From Geodermatophilaceae bacterium (GTDB lineage: Bacteria; Actinomycetota; Actinomycetes; Mycobacteriales; Geodermatophilaceae), in assembly GCA_013813215.1 (NCBI GenBank), contig JACCSC010000316.1, positions 1 to 18,170 on the forward strand: a stretch of 18,170 nucleotides of DNA, in the 5' to 3' direction. This document shows positions 6,051 to 13,060 of this stretch, piece by piece; position 1 is the stretch's first letter, and each line of letters begins with the position of its first letter. The position numbers were made by a program, and so were the translations under genes. The notes below the pieces were generated by a model. The model saw nothing but the letters and a program-made list of their open reading frames with translations. It had not been told where the DNA came from and searched no databases.

Positions 6051-6833
6051 TCAGGCTCCCTGGCCCAGGTTGCGCATCAACCCGCCGTCCATGACGTACG
6101 TCGCACCCGTGACGTAGTCCGCGTCGCTGGAGGCGAGGAACACCGCCAGCCTGGCGATCTCCCCGGGCTGCGCCGCCCGCTTCCAGGGAATGCTTTGCAC
6201 CTGCTCCTCCAGCAGCTTCGGATCGTCGATCGCCGGCTGGTTGAACGGCGTGAGGACCATCCCCGGCGCAAGGCTGTTGACGTTGATCTTTAGTGGTGCC
6301 AGTTCCAGGGTGAGCGTGCGGGTCAGCATCCGGACGGCGCCCTTGGCGCAGTCATAGTCCGCACCGCCGGCGTTGGGGATGTCCTCGTGCACCGACGTCA
6401 CGTTGATGATCTTTCCCTCGCCGCCGGCGGCCTTGCGCAGTCGCACGAAGCGGCGGCAGCAGAAGAACGGCCCGTACACGTTGGTGCGGATCGCGCGATC
6501 CCAGGTCGCTGTGTCGAGGTCGGCCACTTCCTTGCCTGAGGCGTCGACACCGGCGTTGTTCATCAGGATGTCCAGGGTGCCGAAGGCCTGCACGGCCTGG
6601 TCGAACATCGACTCGACCTGCGTTTCGTCGCTGATGTCGGCCTGTACCACGACGGCCCGCCGGCCGGACTCCTCCACCTGCGAGCGGGTGTGCTCGGCCC
6701 CGTCGACGTCGTCCAGATAGTGGACGACGACATCCGCGCCCTCCTTCGCGAACTCGATCGCCGTGGCCTGCCCGATGCCGGAGTCCGAACCGGTGATCAG
6801 CGCGACCTTGCCCTCTAGTCGTCCGGTTGCCAT
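6051..6833 (-). CDS. Short-chain dehydrogenase/reductase (glucose 1-dehydrogenase-like)
   Basis: A 260-residue classical SDR with all family marks: cofactor loop TGSDSGIG at 14-21, NNAG at 92-95, catalytic Ser147, Tyr160 and Lys164 (YDCAK), and the C-terminal SSDADYVTGATYVMDGG signature. These enzymes carry out NAD(P)-dependent alcohol/ketone interconversion in the cytoplasm. Glucose 1-dehydrogenase-type SDRs are often found beside GH15 genes, so sugar oxidation is a reasonable inference, not proven. The ATG at 6833 has GAGGAG about 5 nt upstream, a good ribosome-binding site that decides the start. The frame is open further upstream but only as the antisense-free shadow of the GH15 gene. The first 19 bp lie inside the 3' end of the GH15 gene, so the two are probably translationally coupled. 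Confidence 0.92.
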   Translation of the reverse strand: MATGRLEGKVALITGSDSGIGQATAIEFAKEGADVVVHYLDDVDGAEHTRSQVEESGRRAVVVQADISDETQVESMFDQAVQAFGTLDILMNNAGVDASGKEVADLDTATWDRAIRTNVYGPFFCCRRFVRLRKAAGGEGKIINVTSVHEDIPNAGGADYDCAKGAVRMLTRTLTLELAPLKINVNSLAPGMVLTPFNQPAIDDPKLLEEQVQSIPWKRAAQPGEIARLAVFLASSDADYVTGATYVMDGGLMRNLGQGA

Positions 6834-8662
6834 GTGCTCCTCGCTTCTGCTCCGTTGTCGATGGACCGAGTGGCCTCGGTGATTCGCCAGGCCGCGTTGA
6901 TGAGCCCGACGTGGGAAAATGCCTGCGGGTAGTTGCCCAGCAGTTCCCTCGTGTCCGGATCGGCCTCCTCGGCCAACAGCCCGAGATCGTTGGCATAGCC
7001 GGTTGCCCGGTGGAACCATTCGGTGGCGCGCTCGACCTCGCCGGCCAGCGCCAGGCACTCGACGAGCCAGAAGGTGCAAATCAGGAAGCCGCTCGGGTCG
7101 CTCGGCCAGCGGCGTACCAGCCCGCCCGAAGCCAACTCCCGCTCGACCGCCTCGATCGTGGCATGCATCCGCTCGTCGGTCGCCGGGAGGAAGCCGACGA
7201 TCGGCAGCAGCAGCACGGAGGCGTCCAGATCGTCGGAGCCGAAGGCGCCGGTGTAGGCGCCGGCCTCCGCGCTCCACGCTTGATCGAGGACCGCTGCGCG
7301 TACCTCGTCCCGCGCGTTCGCCCACCGCGTCGGGTCGATGTCCGGCCCCAGTCGGGGTGCCAGCAGAACCGCGCGATCCAGGGCGACCCAACACATCACC
7401 TTCGACGACACGTACTGGCGGCGCTGGTCGCGTGCCTCCCACATCCCCGCGTCCGGCTCGTTCCAACCGTCGCAGGCTCGATCGGCCAGCGTCACCAGCA
7501 TCTGCCGGACCGGGCCGTCGAAGTCACCCACGGCGTCCCGCAACAGGTGCGCCGCATCCAGCACTTCACCGAGAACGTCCAGCTGTTCCTGCTGCCACGC
7601 CTCGTTGCCCACCCGCACCGGCCGACTGTCCCGGTAGCCAGACAGGTGCTCGAGAACGTGCTCGGTGAGGTCGCGTTCGCCCTCGACGCCGTACATGATC
7701 TGCATGAGTTCGTCGCCGATCTGGCCGGCGGCGGTGGAGAACCAGTCGAAGAGGCGGCCCGGCTCGTCCGGGCAGGCCGCGATCCACAGCGACCGGATGG
7801 TGAGGCTGAGGTCCCGGAGCCAGGCGAAGCGGTAGTCGAAGTTGAGTTCGCCCCCCAGCCGTTCGGGCAGCGACGTCGTGGCCGCGGCGACGATGGCGCC
7901 GGACGGCCGGTAGGTGAGTCCCTGGAGCACCAGGGAGCTGCGCCGCACCTCGGCCGGGAAGCGCCCCTCGTAGCCGGTGTGCAGGGTCGCCCAGGACTCC
8001 CACGCCTGCACTGTGTCCTCGATCGTCGCGCCGCTGGGCGCGGGCGCCTGACCGAAGGAGCCCGAAAAGGCCAGCTGCAGCGCGACCGTCTCCCCCGCCG
8101 ACACCCGGAAGGTCGCTTCCGCGGCACCGTCCCGGCAGGTCTGCGGGACCGGGCCGGTCAGCACGAGCCGGACCGGTCCTCCGCGCGCCTCGATCCCCCC
8201 CTCGACCGCCCGAAGGTGCGGCTGCGTCCGCCCGTACTCCGGCCGCGGCACCATCGAGCTGACCATGTCCACCACCCCGCGGCGACCCTGCAGCGTTCGC
8301 AGCAGCACCAGGGGGCTGACCAGACCGATGTCGTGACCCCGGGCGCCCGGTGCCAATGCCAGTGCGTCGGTGACCGACACTTCGCCGGCCGCGGTGCGGA
8401 ACACCGTGCGCAGCACCAGGCTGTCGCCGACGTACTGCCGTTCGGTCTGGAAGTCCTCCGCCGGATGGATCGCCCAGTGCCCCGCGTCCGGGTCCAGTAG
8501 CCGGCCGAACACTGACGGGGAGTCGAACCGCGGAAGGCACCACCAGTCCACCGAGCCGTCGCGGCTTACGAGCGCCGCGCTGTGACAGTCGGAGAGGAAC
8601 CCGAAATCGGCGATGGGCGGTTGGTGCGGCCGGTGCGCAGGAGCGAAGTCCGAGGCGGGCAC
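6815..8662 (-). CDS. Glycoside hydrolase family 15 (glucoamylase/trehalase-like)
   Basis: The 615-residue product matches the actinobacterial GH15 architecture. An N-terminal beta domain (about 1-230) begins IADFGFLSDCHSAALV and SVDWWCLPRFDSPSVFGRLL. An (alpha/alpha)6 catalytic domain (about 240-600) carries NFDYRFAWLRD at 274-284, GERDLTE at 328-334, and EPDAGMWEARDQRRQYVSSK at 402-421. Glu409 sits where GH15 enzymes carry the catalytic acid. TFWLVECLALAG at 530-541 is also conserved. The family cleaves terminal alpha-glucosyl bonds; mycobacterial members of similar layout hydrolyse trehalose, so either trehalose or a maltodextrin is possible. No signal peptide is visible, suggesting an intracellular enzyme. 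The GTG at 8662 is the only possible start before an in-frame stop; TAGCCT lies 6 nt upstream. Its 3' end overlaps the SDR start by 19 bp. Confidence 0.92.
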   Translation of the reverse strand: MPASDFAPAHRPHQPPIADFGFLSDCHSAALVSRDGSVDWWCLPRFDSPSVFGRLLDPDAGHWAIHPAEDFQTERQYVGDSLVLRTVFRTAAGEVSVTDALALAPGARGHDIGLVSPLVLLRTLQGRRGVVDMVSSMVPRPEYGRTQPHLRAVEGGIEARGGPVRLVLTGPVPQTCRDGAAEATFRVSAGETVALQLAFSGSFGQAPAPSGATIEDTVQAWESWATLHTGYEGRFPAEVRRSSLVLQGLTYRPSGAIVAAATTSLPERLGGELNFDYRFAWLRDLSLTIRSLWIAACPDEPGRLFDWFSTAAGQIGDELMQIMYGVEGERDLTEHVLEHLSGYRDSRPVRVGNEAWQQEQLDVLGEVLDAAHLLRDAVGDFDGPVRQMLVTLADRACDGWNEPDAGMWEARDQRRQYVSSKVMCWVALDRAVLLAPRLGPDIDPTRWANARDEVRAAVLDQAWSAEAGAYTGAFGSDDLDASVLLLPIVGFLPATDERMHATIEAVERELASGGLVRRWPSDPSGFLICTFWLVECLALAGEVERATEWFHRATGYANDLGLLAEEADPDTRELLGNYPQAFSHVGLINAAWRITEATRSIDNGAEARSTWQPDD

Positions 8663-8674
8663 ACCTCAAGGCTA
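8663..8674 (-). promoter_or_regulatory. Probable leaderless -10 element for the GH15 operon
   Basis: On the minus strand TAGCCT (8674-8669) is followed by 6 nt and then the GTG start. A GAGG is present only 1 nt before GTG, too close to act as a normal Shine-Dalgarno, and an in-frame stop excludes an earlier start. The whole 8663-8738 gap is therefore probably the GH15-SDR-ZIP promoter region. Confidence 0.5.
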
Positions 8675-8738
8675 GCCAGGCAGCGTTCCCGAGGGCTGAC
8701 AGTGTGCGGCTCCGTAACAGGTCTGTAAGCCAGGTCGG

Positions 8739-9515
8739 TCAGCCGGGGCCGCGGGCGTCGGGGGCGTCCAGGGCCGCCGCCTCGGCCGGCGTCGGCGCCG
8801 TACCGCCGAGGTGCGCCGGCTTCCACCACAGCTCACCGGGGCGGTCGGGACCGTCCGGGTAGTCGGCGAGCACCTCGTCGACCAGTTCGGCGATCCGGGC
8901 GTGCAGCCGCAGGGTCAACGCGCCGGCCTTCTCCCCCGGCAGCGGGACGATCGGCTCGCCGACCCGGATCATCACCGCCCGCCGCCGGCGCAGGCTCCAG
9001 TGCTTGTCCTTGGTGAAGATCCGGTGACCGCCCCAGGTCACCATGGGGAGGAGCGGGACGCCGGCCTGCTGGGCGAGCCGCGCGGCGCCGAGCTTGAAGG
9101 TCCGCGGCATGAAGGAGCGGCTGATCGTCGCCTCGGGGAACAACCCGACGACCTCGCCTGACTGCAGCGCCTTGACCGAGAGCGTGAAGGCCTGCGCCCC
9201 CGCGTCCCGGTCGACCGGAATGTGGTGCATGCCCCGCATCAGCGGTCCGGCGATCCGGTGCCGGAAGATCGCGTCCTTGGCCATGAACCTGACCAGCCGG
9301 CCGGCCGGCTGCGCGGCGAATCCGCAGATCATGAAGTCCAGGTAGCTCACATGGTTGCTCGCCAGCACCGCCCCCCCGGTGCGTGGGATGTGCTCCGTGC
9401 CCGAGACGTGCCACCGGATGCCGAGCAGCCGGAAGAACAGCCGGGCGGCGGCGATCACCCGCGGATACAGCCGGTCCGTCGTCGGGGATTCCGGTGACCC
9501 GGCCTGCTCAGCCAA
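8739..9515 (-). CDS. PlsC-type 1-acylglycerol-3-phosphate acyltransferase
   Basis: The product has the glycerophospholipid acyltransferase motifs in order: catalytic NHVSYLD at 54-60, RFMAKDAIFR at 76-85, the phosphate-binding block FPEATISRS at 126-134 (commonly FPEGTRS), and a VPLLPM block at 153-158. These enzymes transfer an acyl chain to lysophosphatidate at the inner membrane face; an amphipathic or hydrophobic stretch (residues 20-33) precedes the domain. The Glu-Ala in place of Glu-Gly in the third motif is a mild variation. The start is uncertain. A TTG at 9515 has AGGA 8 nt upstream, overlaps the end of the Lrp gene, and gives 258 residues. A GTG at 9458 (VIAAARLFFRLLG) is the main alternative. 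It is co-directional and overlapping with the Lrp gene, hence probably one transcript. Confidence 0.87.
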   Translation of the reverse strand: MAEQAGSPESPTTDRLYPRVIAAARLFFRLLGIRWHVSGTEHIPRTGGAVLASNHVSYLDFMICGFAAQPAGRLVRFMAKDAIFRHRIAGPLMRGMHHIPVDRDAGAQAFTLSVKALQSGEVVGLFPEATISRSFMPRTFKLGAARLAQQAGVPLLPMVTWGGHRIFTKDKHWSLRRRRAVMIRVGEPIVPLPGEKAGALTLRLHARIAELVDEVLADYPDGPDRPGELWWKPAHLGGTAPTPAEAAALDAPDARGPG

Positions 9516-9945
9516 CCGGCCGGTCCTCGTACGGGATCGACAGGACGACCGTCGTGTGGGTGGCGACGTTCGCCGCCGCACGGATGTCCTGCAGCAGCAC
9601 CTCGAGGGCGGCGGGGGTGGCCACCCGCACCTTGAGGATGTAGCTCTCCACCCCGGCCACGGAGTAACAGGCCTCGATCGCGCTCAGGTGGGCCAGCCGC
9701 TCGGGGGCGTCGTCCGGCGCTGAGGTGTCGTTGGGATGGATCGACACGAACGCCGTCAGCGGTAGGCCGAGCGTCTCGTGGTCGATGCGGGCGGCGTACC
9801 CGCGAATCACGCCGCGCTGCTCCAGCCGGCGAACCCGCTGGTGCACCGCCGAGACCGACAGGCCCACCCGTTCGGCGAGGTCGGTGTAGCTGATCCGACC
9901 GTCCTCGCCCAGCACCCGCACGATCTGCCGGTCGGTGTCCTCCAC
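9508..9945 (-). CDS. Lrp/AsnC-family transcriptional regulator
   Basis: From the GTG at 9945 the product is 145 residues, the usual size for this family. A winged helix-turn-helix occupies about 2-50 (VEDTDRQIVRVLGEDGRISY, then LAERVGLSVSAVHQRVRRLE), and the RAM ligand-sensing/oligomer domain about 64-142 (ACYSVAGVESYILKVRV, then TTVVLSIPYEDRP). Such proteins sense amino acids or related effectors and bind DNA as dimers to octamers. The frame stays open to a GTG at 10026 that overlaps the upstream peptidase stop, but those extra 27 residues come from a low-complexity palindromic element. GGGAG lies about 6 nt before the 9945 GTG and the family normally begins at xxDTDRxI, so I chose 9945. The gene overlaps the following acyltransferase. 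Its targets are unknown; the neighbouring M24 peptidase and acyltransferase are candidates. Confidence 0.9.
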   Translation of the reverse strand: MEDTDRQIVRVLGEDGRISYTDLAERVGLSVSAVHQRVRRLEQRGVIRGYAARIDHETLGLPLTAFVSIHPNDTSAPDDAPERLAHLSAIEACYSVAGVESYILKVRVATPAALEVLLQDIRAAANVATHTTVVLSIPYEDRPVG

Positions 9946-9960
9946 TGCTGCTCCCGCCGC

Positions 9961-10025
9961 GTGCGCTTCGCGCACCGCTCGCTCCGCTCCTCGCTGCGCT
10001 GCGATGCTCACTCGCTCGCGGCTCA
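9961..10025. repeat. Low-complexity palindromic intergenic element
   Basis: The stretch opens with a perfect hairpin, GTGCGC-TTC-GCGCAC (9961-9975). A run of GCTC/GCTG/CGCT words follows to 10025. On the minus strand it reads as iterated GAGCG/GCGAG units. This composition is unlike the flanking coding sequence and resembles dispersed intergenic elements that I believe are common in some actinobacterial genomes (recollection, not checked). It fills the gap between the M24 peptidase stop and the true Lrp start. Confidence 0.6.
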
Positions 10026-11150
10026 CGAGGCCGCCAGCACGCGGAGGCCGCGGTCCACGAGGTTCAAGACCTCGGCCCCGTCGGCCGTGCAGACCACGAT
10101 GTCCTCGATCCGCGCGCCATGCCGGCCCGGCAAGTAGATCCCCGGCTCGATGGAGAACGCCATCCCCTCGCGCAGGGGCTCGGCGTTGCCGGCCACGATG
10201 TAGGGCTCCTCGTGGCCCTCCAGACCGATCCCGTGGCCGGTGCGGTGGATGAAGAACTCGCCGTACCCGCCGGCCGCGATGACGTCCCGCGCCGCCGCGT
10301 CGACCTCGTGCGGCGTGACCCCCGGCGCGACGGCGGCGGTGGCGGCCTGCTGGGCCGCGAGCAGTACGGCGTAGTACTCAGCGACCTCGGCCGGGGCCCG
10401 ACCCCCGCAGACGTAGGTCCGCGTGTTGTCCGAGCAGTAGCCCTCGGCGGTGGTGCCGCCGATGTCCACGACCACGACGTCGCCGTACTCGATCCTCCGA
10501 TCGGACAGCTCGTGGTGCGGGCTGGCGCCGTTCGGGCCGGAGCCGACGATCGTGAAGTCGGCGCTGACATGGCCCTCGGCCAGGATCGCGGCCGCGATGT
10601 CGCGGCCGACCTCGCGCTCGGTCCGCTCGGGGCGCAGCCACTCCCCCATCCGCGCGTGCACCCGGTCGATCGCCTGCCCCGCCCGGCGCAACGCCTCCAC
10701 CTCGGCCGGCGACTTGTGCATCCGCATCTCGCGCAGCACCGGCCCGGCCAGCCCCAGGTCGACGTCCTCCAGCGCGTCCTGCAGCCGGAGCACCTGCTCG
10801 GCCCAGGCCCGGTTGCCGACGGCGACGCGCTGAGCGGCCCGGCCGAGCGCCGAGTGCAGGTGGGCGGCGACGACGGCGTACGGGTCGTCGGTCTCGGCCC
10901 ACCCGACCACGTCCAGACCGAGCGCGGCGGCCGGCGAGGCGGTGACCATGGGCCGTTCGAGGACGGGTACGACGAGCAGCGGGTCGCCCTGCGCGGGCAG
11001 CACGAGGCAGGTCAGCCGCTCGGTGGCGTGGGCGTGGTAGCCGGTGAGATAGCGCAGGTCCGCCCCGGGAGTGAGCAGCAGGGCATCGATCCCGGCCTCG
11101 CGCGCCGCCTTCTGCGCGGTGGCCAGCCGGTCCGCCGGATAGAGGGTCAC
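10023..11150 (-). CDS. M24 metallopeptidase (Xaa-Pro dipeptidase/aminopeptidase type)
   Basis: A 375-residue two-domain peptidase. The N-terminal creatinase-like domain (about 1-135) has LLLTPGADLRYLTGYHAHATER. The C-terminal pita-bread domain carries all five metal ligands: Asp229 (VVVDIGG), Asp241 (SDNTRTY), His306 (HRTGHGIG), Glu335 (SIEPGIY) and Glu349 (ARIED). It should hydrolyse peptides with proline in second position, in the cytoplasm. Residues PNGASPHHELSDR precede the first ligand as in other members. The GTG at 11150 is chosen because family homology begins there; the frame is open upstream but crosses the divergent exonuclease gene. It appears to correspond to the M. tuberculosis Rv2089c (pepE) position next to the exonuclease gene. 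A TAGGCT lies 8 nt upstream of the start, so translation may be leaderless. Confidence 0.93.
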   Translation of the reverse strand: MTLYPADRLATAQKAAREAGIDALLLTPGADLRYLTGYHAHATERLTCLVLPAQGDPLLVVPVLERPMVTASPAAALGLDVVGWAETDDPYAVVAAHLHSALGRAAQRVAVGNRAWAEQVLRLQDALEDVDLGLAGPVLREMRMHKSPAEVEALRRAGQAIDRVHARMGEWLRPERTEREVGRDIAAAILAEGHVSADFTIVGSGPNGASPHHELSDRRIEYGDVVVVDIGGTTAEGYCSDNTRTYVCGGRAPAEVAEYYAVLLAAQQAATAAVAPGVTPHEVDAAARDVIAAGGYGEFFIHRTGHGIGLEGHEEPYIVAGNAEPLREGMAFSIEPGIYLPGRHGARIEDIVVCTADGAEVLNLVDRGLRVLAAS

Positions 11151-11195
11151 GAACGCCGAGCCTAGCCACGCCGGCGGGCTGGCAGGCTGAGGCCC
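11151..11195. promoter_or_regulatory. Compact divergent promoter region, M24 peptidase / exonuclease
   Basis: Only 45 bp separate the GTG at 11150 (-) and the ATG at 11196 (+). Leftward, TAGGCT (11164-11159) lies 8 nt before the GTG. Rightward, CAGGCT (11183-11188) lies 7 nt before the ATG, with a GAGG just 3 nt from it. Both arrangements suit leaderless or near-leaderless transcripts with back-to-back -10 boxes. The -35 elements would have to overlap the opposite promoter. Confidence 0.4.
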
Positions 11196-12134
11196 ATGAG
11201 CGTGATGCTGCTCGACGCGGCCAGCATGTACTTCCGCGCCTATTTCGGCGTACCGGAGAGCATGACGGCGCCGGACGGGACGCCGGTCAACGCCATCCGG
11301 GGCTTCCTGGACATGACGGCCCGACTCGTGGCGAGCCGCAAGCCCACCGACCTCGTCGCCTGCCTGGACCTGGACTGGCGCCCGGGCTTCCGGGTCGAAG
11401 CGATCCCCTCCTACAAGCAGCACCGGCTGGCGCCCGGCTCGAAGCTCAGCGAGGAAACGCCGGAGACGCTGGCGCCGCAGGTCCCGATCCTGCTCGACGT
11501 GCTGGCCGCGATCGGCATCACCACTGCCGGCGAGGTGGGCTTCGAGGCCGACGACGTGATCGGCACGCTGGCGCACCGGGCGAAGGGCCAGGTCGAGGTG
11601 GTGACCGGGGATCGCGACCTGTTCCAACTCGCGCGCGACGAGCCGCCGATCCGCATCCTCTACATCGCCCGGTCGGTGGCCAAGCTGGAGGTCTTGGGGC
11701 CCGCGGAGGTGGCCGCGAAGTACGGCATCCCCGGTACGGCGTACGCCGACTATGCGGCCTTGCGGGGTGATCCCAGCGACGGGCTGCCCGGGGTGCCCGG
11801 GGTCGGTGACAAGACCGCGGCCGCGCTGATCACTACGTACGGCAGCCTCGAGCGGCTGCTGGCCTCGCTGGATGCCACGGCGGAGACCCGGACGCTGTCC
11901 GGGGTGTCACCGTCGGTCCGGGCCAAGCTCCGGGCTGCCCGCGGCTACCTCGATGTGGCCCCGACGGTGGTGCAGGTCAGGCGTGACCTGCCGCTGCCCG
12001 AGCCGCGCAGCGCGCTGCCCGCCGCCCCCGCGGACCCGGAGGCGCTGGTCGAGCTGTGCGACCGCTGGGGCCTGGACAGCAGCGTCGGGCGGCTGCTGCA
12101 GGCCTGCCGCGCCGTGCACGACGCAGCCGGCTGA
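11196..12134 (+). CDS. Stand-alone 5'-3' exonuclease (PolA N-domain/FEN-like)
   Basis: The 312-residue product matches the 5' nuclease domain of DNA polymerase I without the polymerase. Metal-site acids: Asp7 (LLDAAS), Glu117-Ala-Asp-Asp120 (GFEADDVIGTLA), Asp139 and Asp141 (TGDRDLFQL), Asp192 and Asp195 (RGDPSDGLPGVPGVGDKTA). The last segment also forms the DNA-binding helix-3-turn-helix. SYKQHR (72-77) is the helical-arch basic motif. It should remove 5' flaps or RNA primers, backing up PolA. The equivalent gene in M. tuberculosis (Rv2090) sits in the same neighbourhood. It ends 7 bp from the convergent DUF4333 gene, so the two transcripts must share or overlap their termination zone. Confidence 0.94.
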   Translation: MSVMLLDAASMYFRAYFGVPESMTAPDGTPVNAIRGFLDMTARLVASRKPTDLVACLDLDWRPGFRVEAIPSYKQHRLAPGSKLSEETPETLAPQVPILLDVLAAIGITTAGEVGFEADDVIGTLAHRAKGQVEVVTGDRDLFQLARDEPPIRILYIARSVAKLEVLGPAEVAAKYGIPGTAYADYAALRGDPSDGLPGVPGVGDKTAAALITTYGSLERLLASLDATAETRTLSGVSPSVRAKLRAARGYLDVAPTVVQVRRDLPLPEPRSALPAAPADPEALVELCDRWGLDSSVGRLLQACRAVHDAAG

Positions 12135-12141
12135 GCTGCGC

Positions 12142-12885
12142 CTACGACTCCGACCAGGTGTAGTCGCCGTCGTCGCTGGTGACCTCGACGTCGATCTGGA
12201 TGTCGTCGCCCTCGTCGGTGGTTCCGTCGCAGGTGAAGGACGCACCCACGGCGACCTCCTCGCCGGCCGGGCACTGGACGTCGATGCCGAGGTCGAACTC
12301 GTCCTCGTACTGCTGGGCGATGGAGTCGGCCACGGCCTGCTCGTCGAAGACGTTGGCGCCCAGGCCCAGCGGCGAGCCGGGCAGGATCAGGAGCAGCGCG
12401 ACCACGAGGACGACGAGCAGCGCGACGATGCCGGCCACCAGCGGGGCCTTGCTCTTCTTCTGCTGACCGGCTCCGCCGCCCGACCAGTCCGGTTGCCCAT
12501 AGGGCTGGCCGTAGCCCGGGGCGGCGGGCGGCTGCTGACCGTACGCCGGCTGCCCGTACGCGGGGGTCGCCGGGGGTGGCTGGCCATAGTTCGGTGCCGC
12601 GGGCTGGCCGTAGGTCGGTGCCGCAGGCTGGCCGTAACCGGGCTGGCCGTAGCCGGGCGCGGCGGGCGGCTGCTGGCCATAGGACGGGCTGCTGAACTGC
12701 TGGGTCGGCGGCGACTCGCTGCCGTAGGAGGGCTGCTGCTGGCCGTAGCCGGGCTGGCTGCCGCCGTACGGGGAGGACCCGGATGAACCCGGTGAGGTAC
12801 CGGAACCCTGGCCGTACGGATACGGCGGGTTCGGCTGCTGCCCGTAGGGGTTCTGCCCCTCGCCACCCGACGGAGGTGTGCTCAT
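12142..12885 (-). CDS. DUF4333 membrane-anchored protein with PYGQ-rich N-terminus
   Basis: 247 residues in three parts. Residues 1-142 are low-complexity, built from PxYGQ / GYGQP / QQPPAAPGYGQ repeats rich in Pro, Tyr, Gly and Gln. Residues 148-168 are one strong transmembrane helix preceded by KKSK, so the N-terminal part should be cytoplasmic and the C-terminus extracytoplasmic. Residues 178-244 resemble DUF4333, with paired cysteines at Cys205 (VQCPAGEEV) and Cys219 (GASFTCDG). The function of the family is not known. The start ATG has GGGAG about 6 nt upstream; the frame is open upstream but lacks homology there. The position matches M. tuberculosis Rv2091c between the exonuclease and helY. 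The repeated codons also create DNA-level repeats. Confidence 0.85.
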   Translation of the reverse strand: MSTPPSGGEGQNPYGQQPNPPYPYGQGSGTSPGSSGSSPYGGSQPGYGQQQPSYGSESPPTQQFSSPSYGQQPPAAPGYGQPGYGQPAAPTYGQPAAPNYGQPPPATPAYGQPAYGQQPPAAPGYGQPYGQPDWSGGGAGQQKKSKAPLVAGIVALLVVLVVALLLILPGSPLGLGANVFDEQAVADSIAQQYEDEFDLGIDVQCPAGEEVAVGASFTCDGTTDEGDDIQIDVEVTSDDGDYTWSES

Positions 12886-12960
12886 CTGGGACTCCCGAGC
12901 TCGATGTGCGCTGACGCTGCCCGCTTCCGCGCACGCAGCGTGTGCATTGTGCCATCGCCC

Positions 12961-12987
12961 GGGGGGCTCGCCCGCCGGGGACCCCCC
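12961..12987 (-). terminator. Possible GC hairpin downstream of helY
   Basis: GGGGGG (12961-12966) pairs with CCCCCC (12982-12987) around a 15-nt loop in the 175-bp gap between helY and the DUF4333 gene. It lacks a U-tract, as many actinobacterial terminators do. It could end helY transcription, but the stem is short and this is a weak call. Confidence 0.25.
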
Positions 12988-13060
12988 AAAGAACAAAGAA
13001 CATTGTGGCGCCGCGCGCCCACACATCCCTGGCATCCAGCGGGCTGCGCCCCGCGGATGC

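Noticed and set aside
6827..8500. Long plus-strand open frame antisense to the GH15 and SDR genes
   Set aside because: No recognisable domain and a skewed composition; the minus-strand genes are clear family members.
11151..11627. Upstream extension of the M24 peptidase frame
   Set aside because: It runs antisense through the exonuclease gene; peptidase homology begins at the GTG at 11150.
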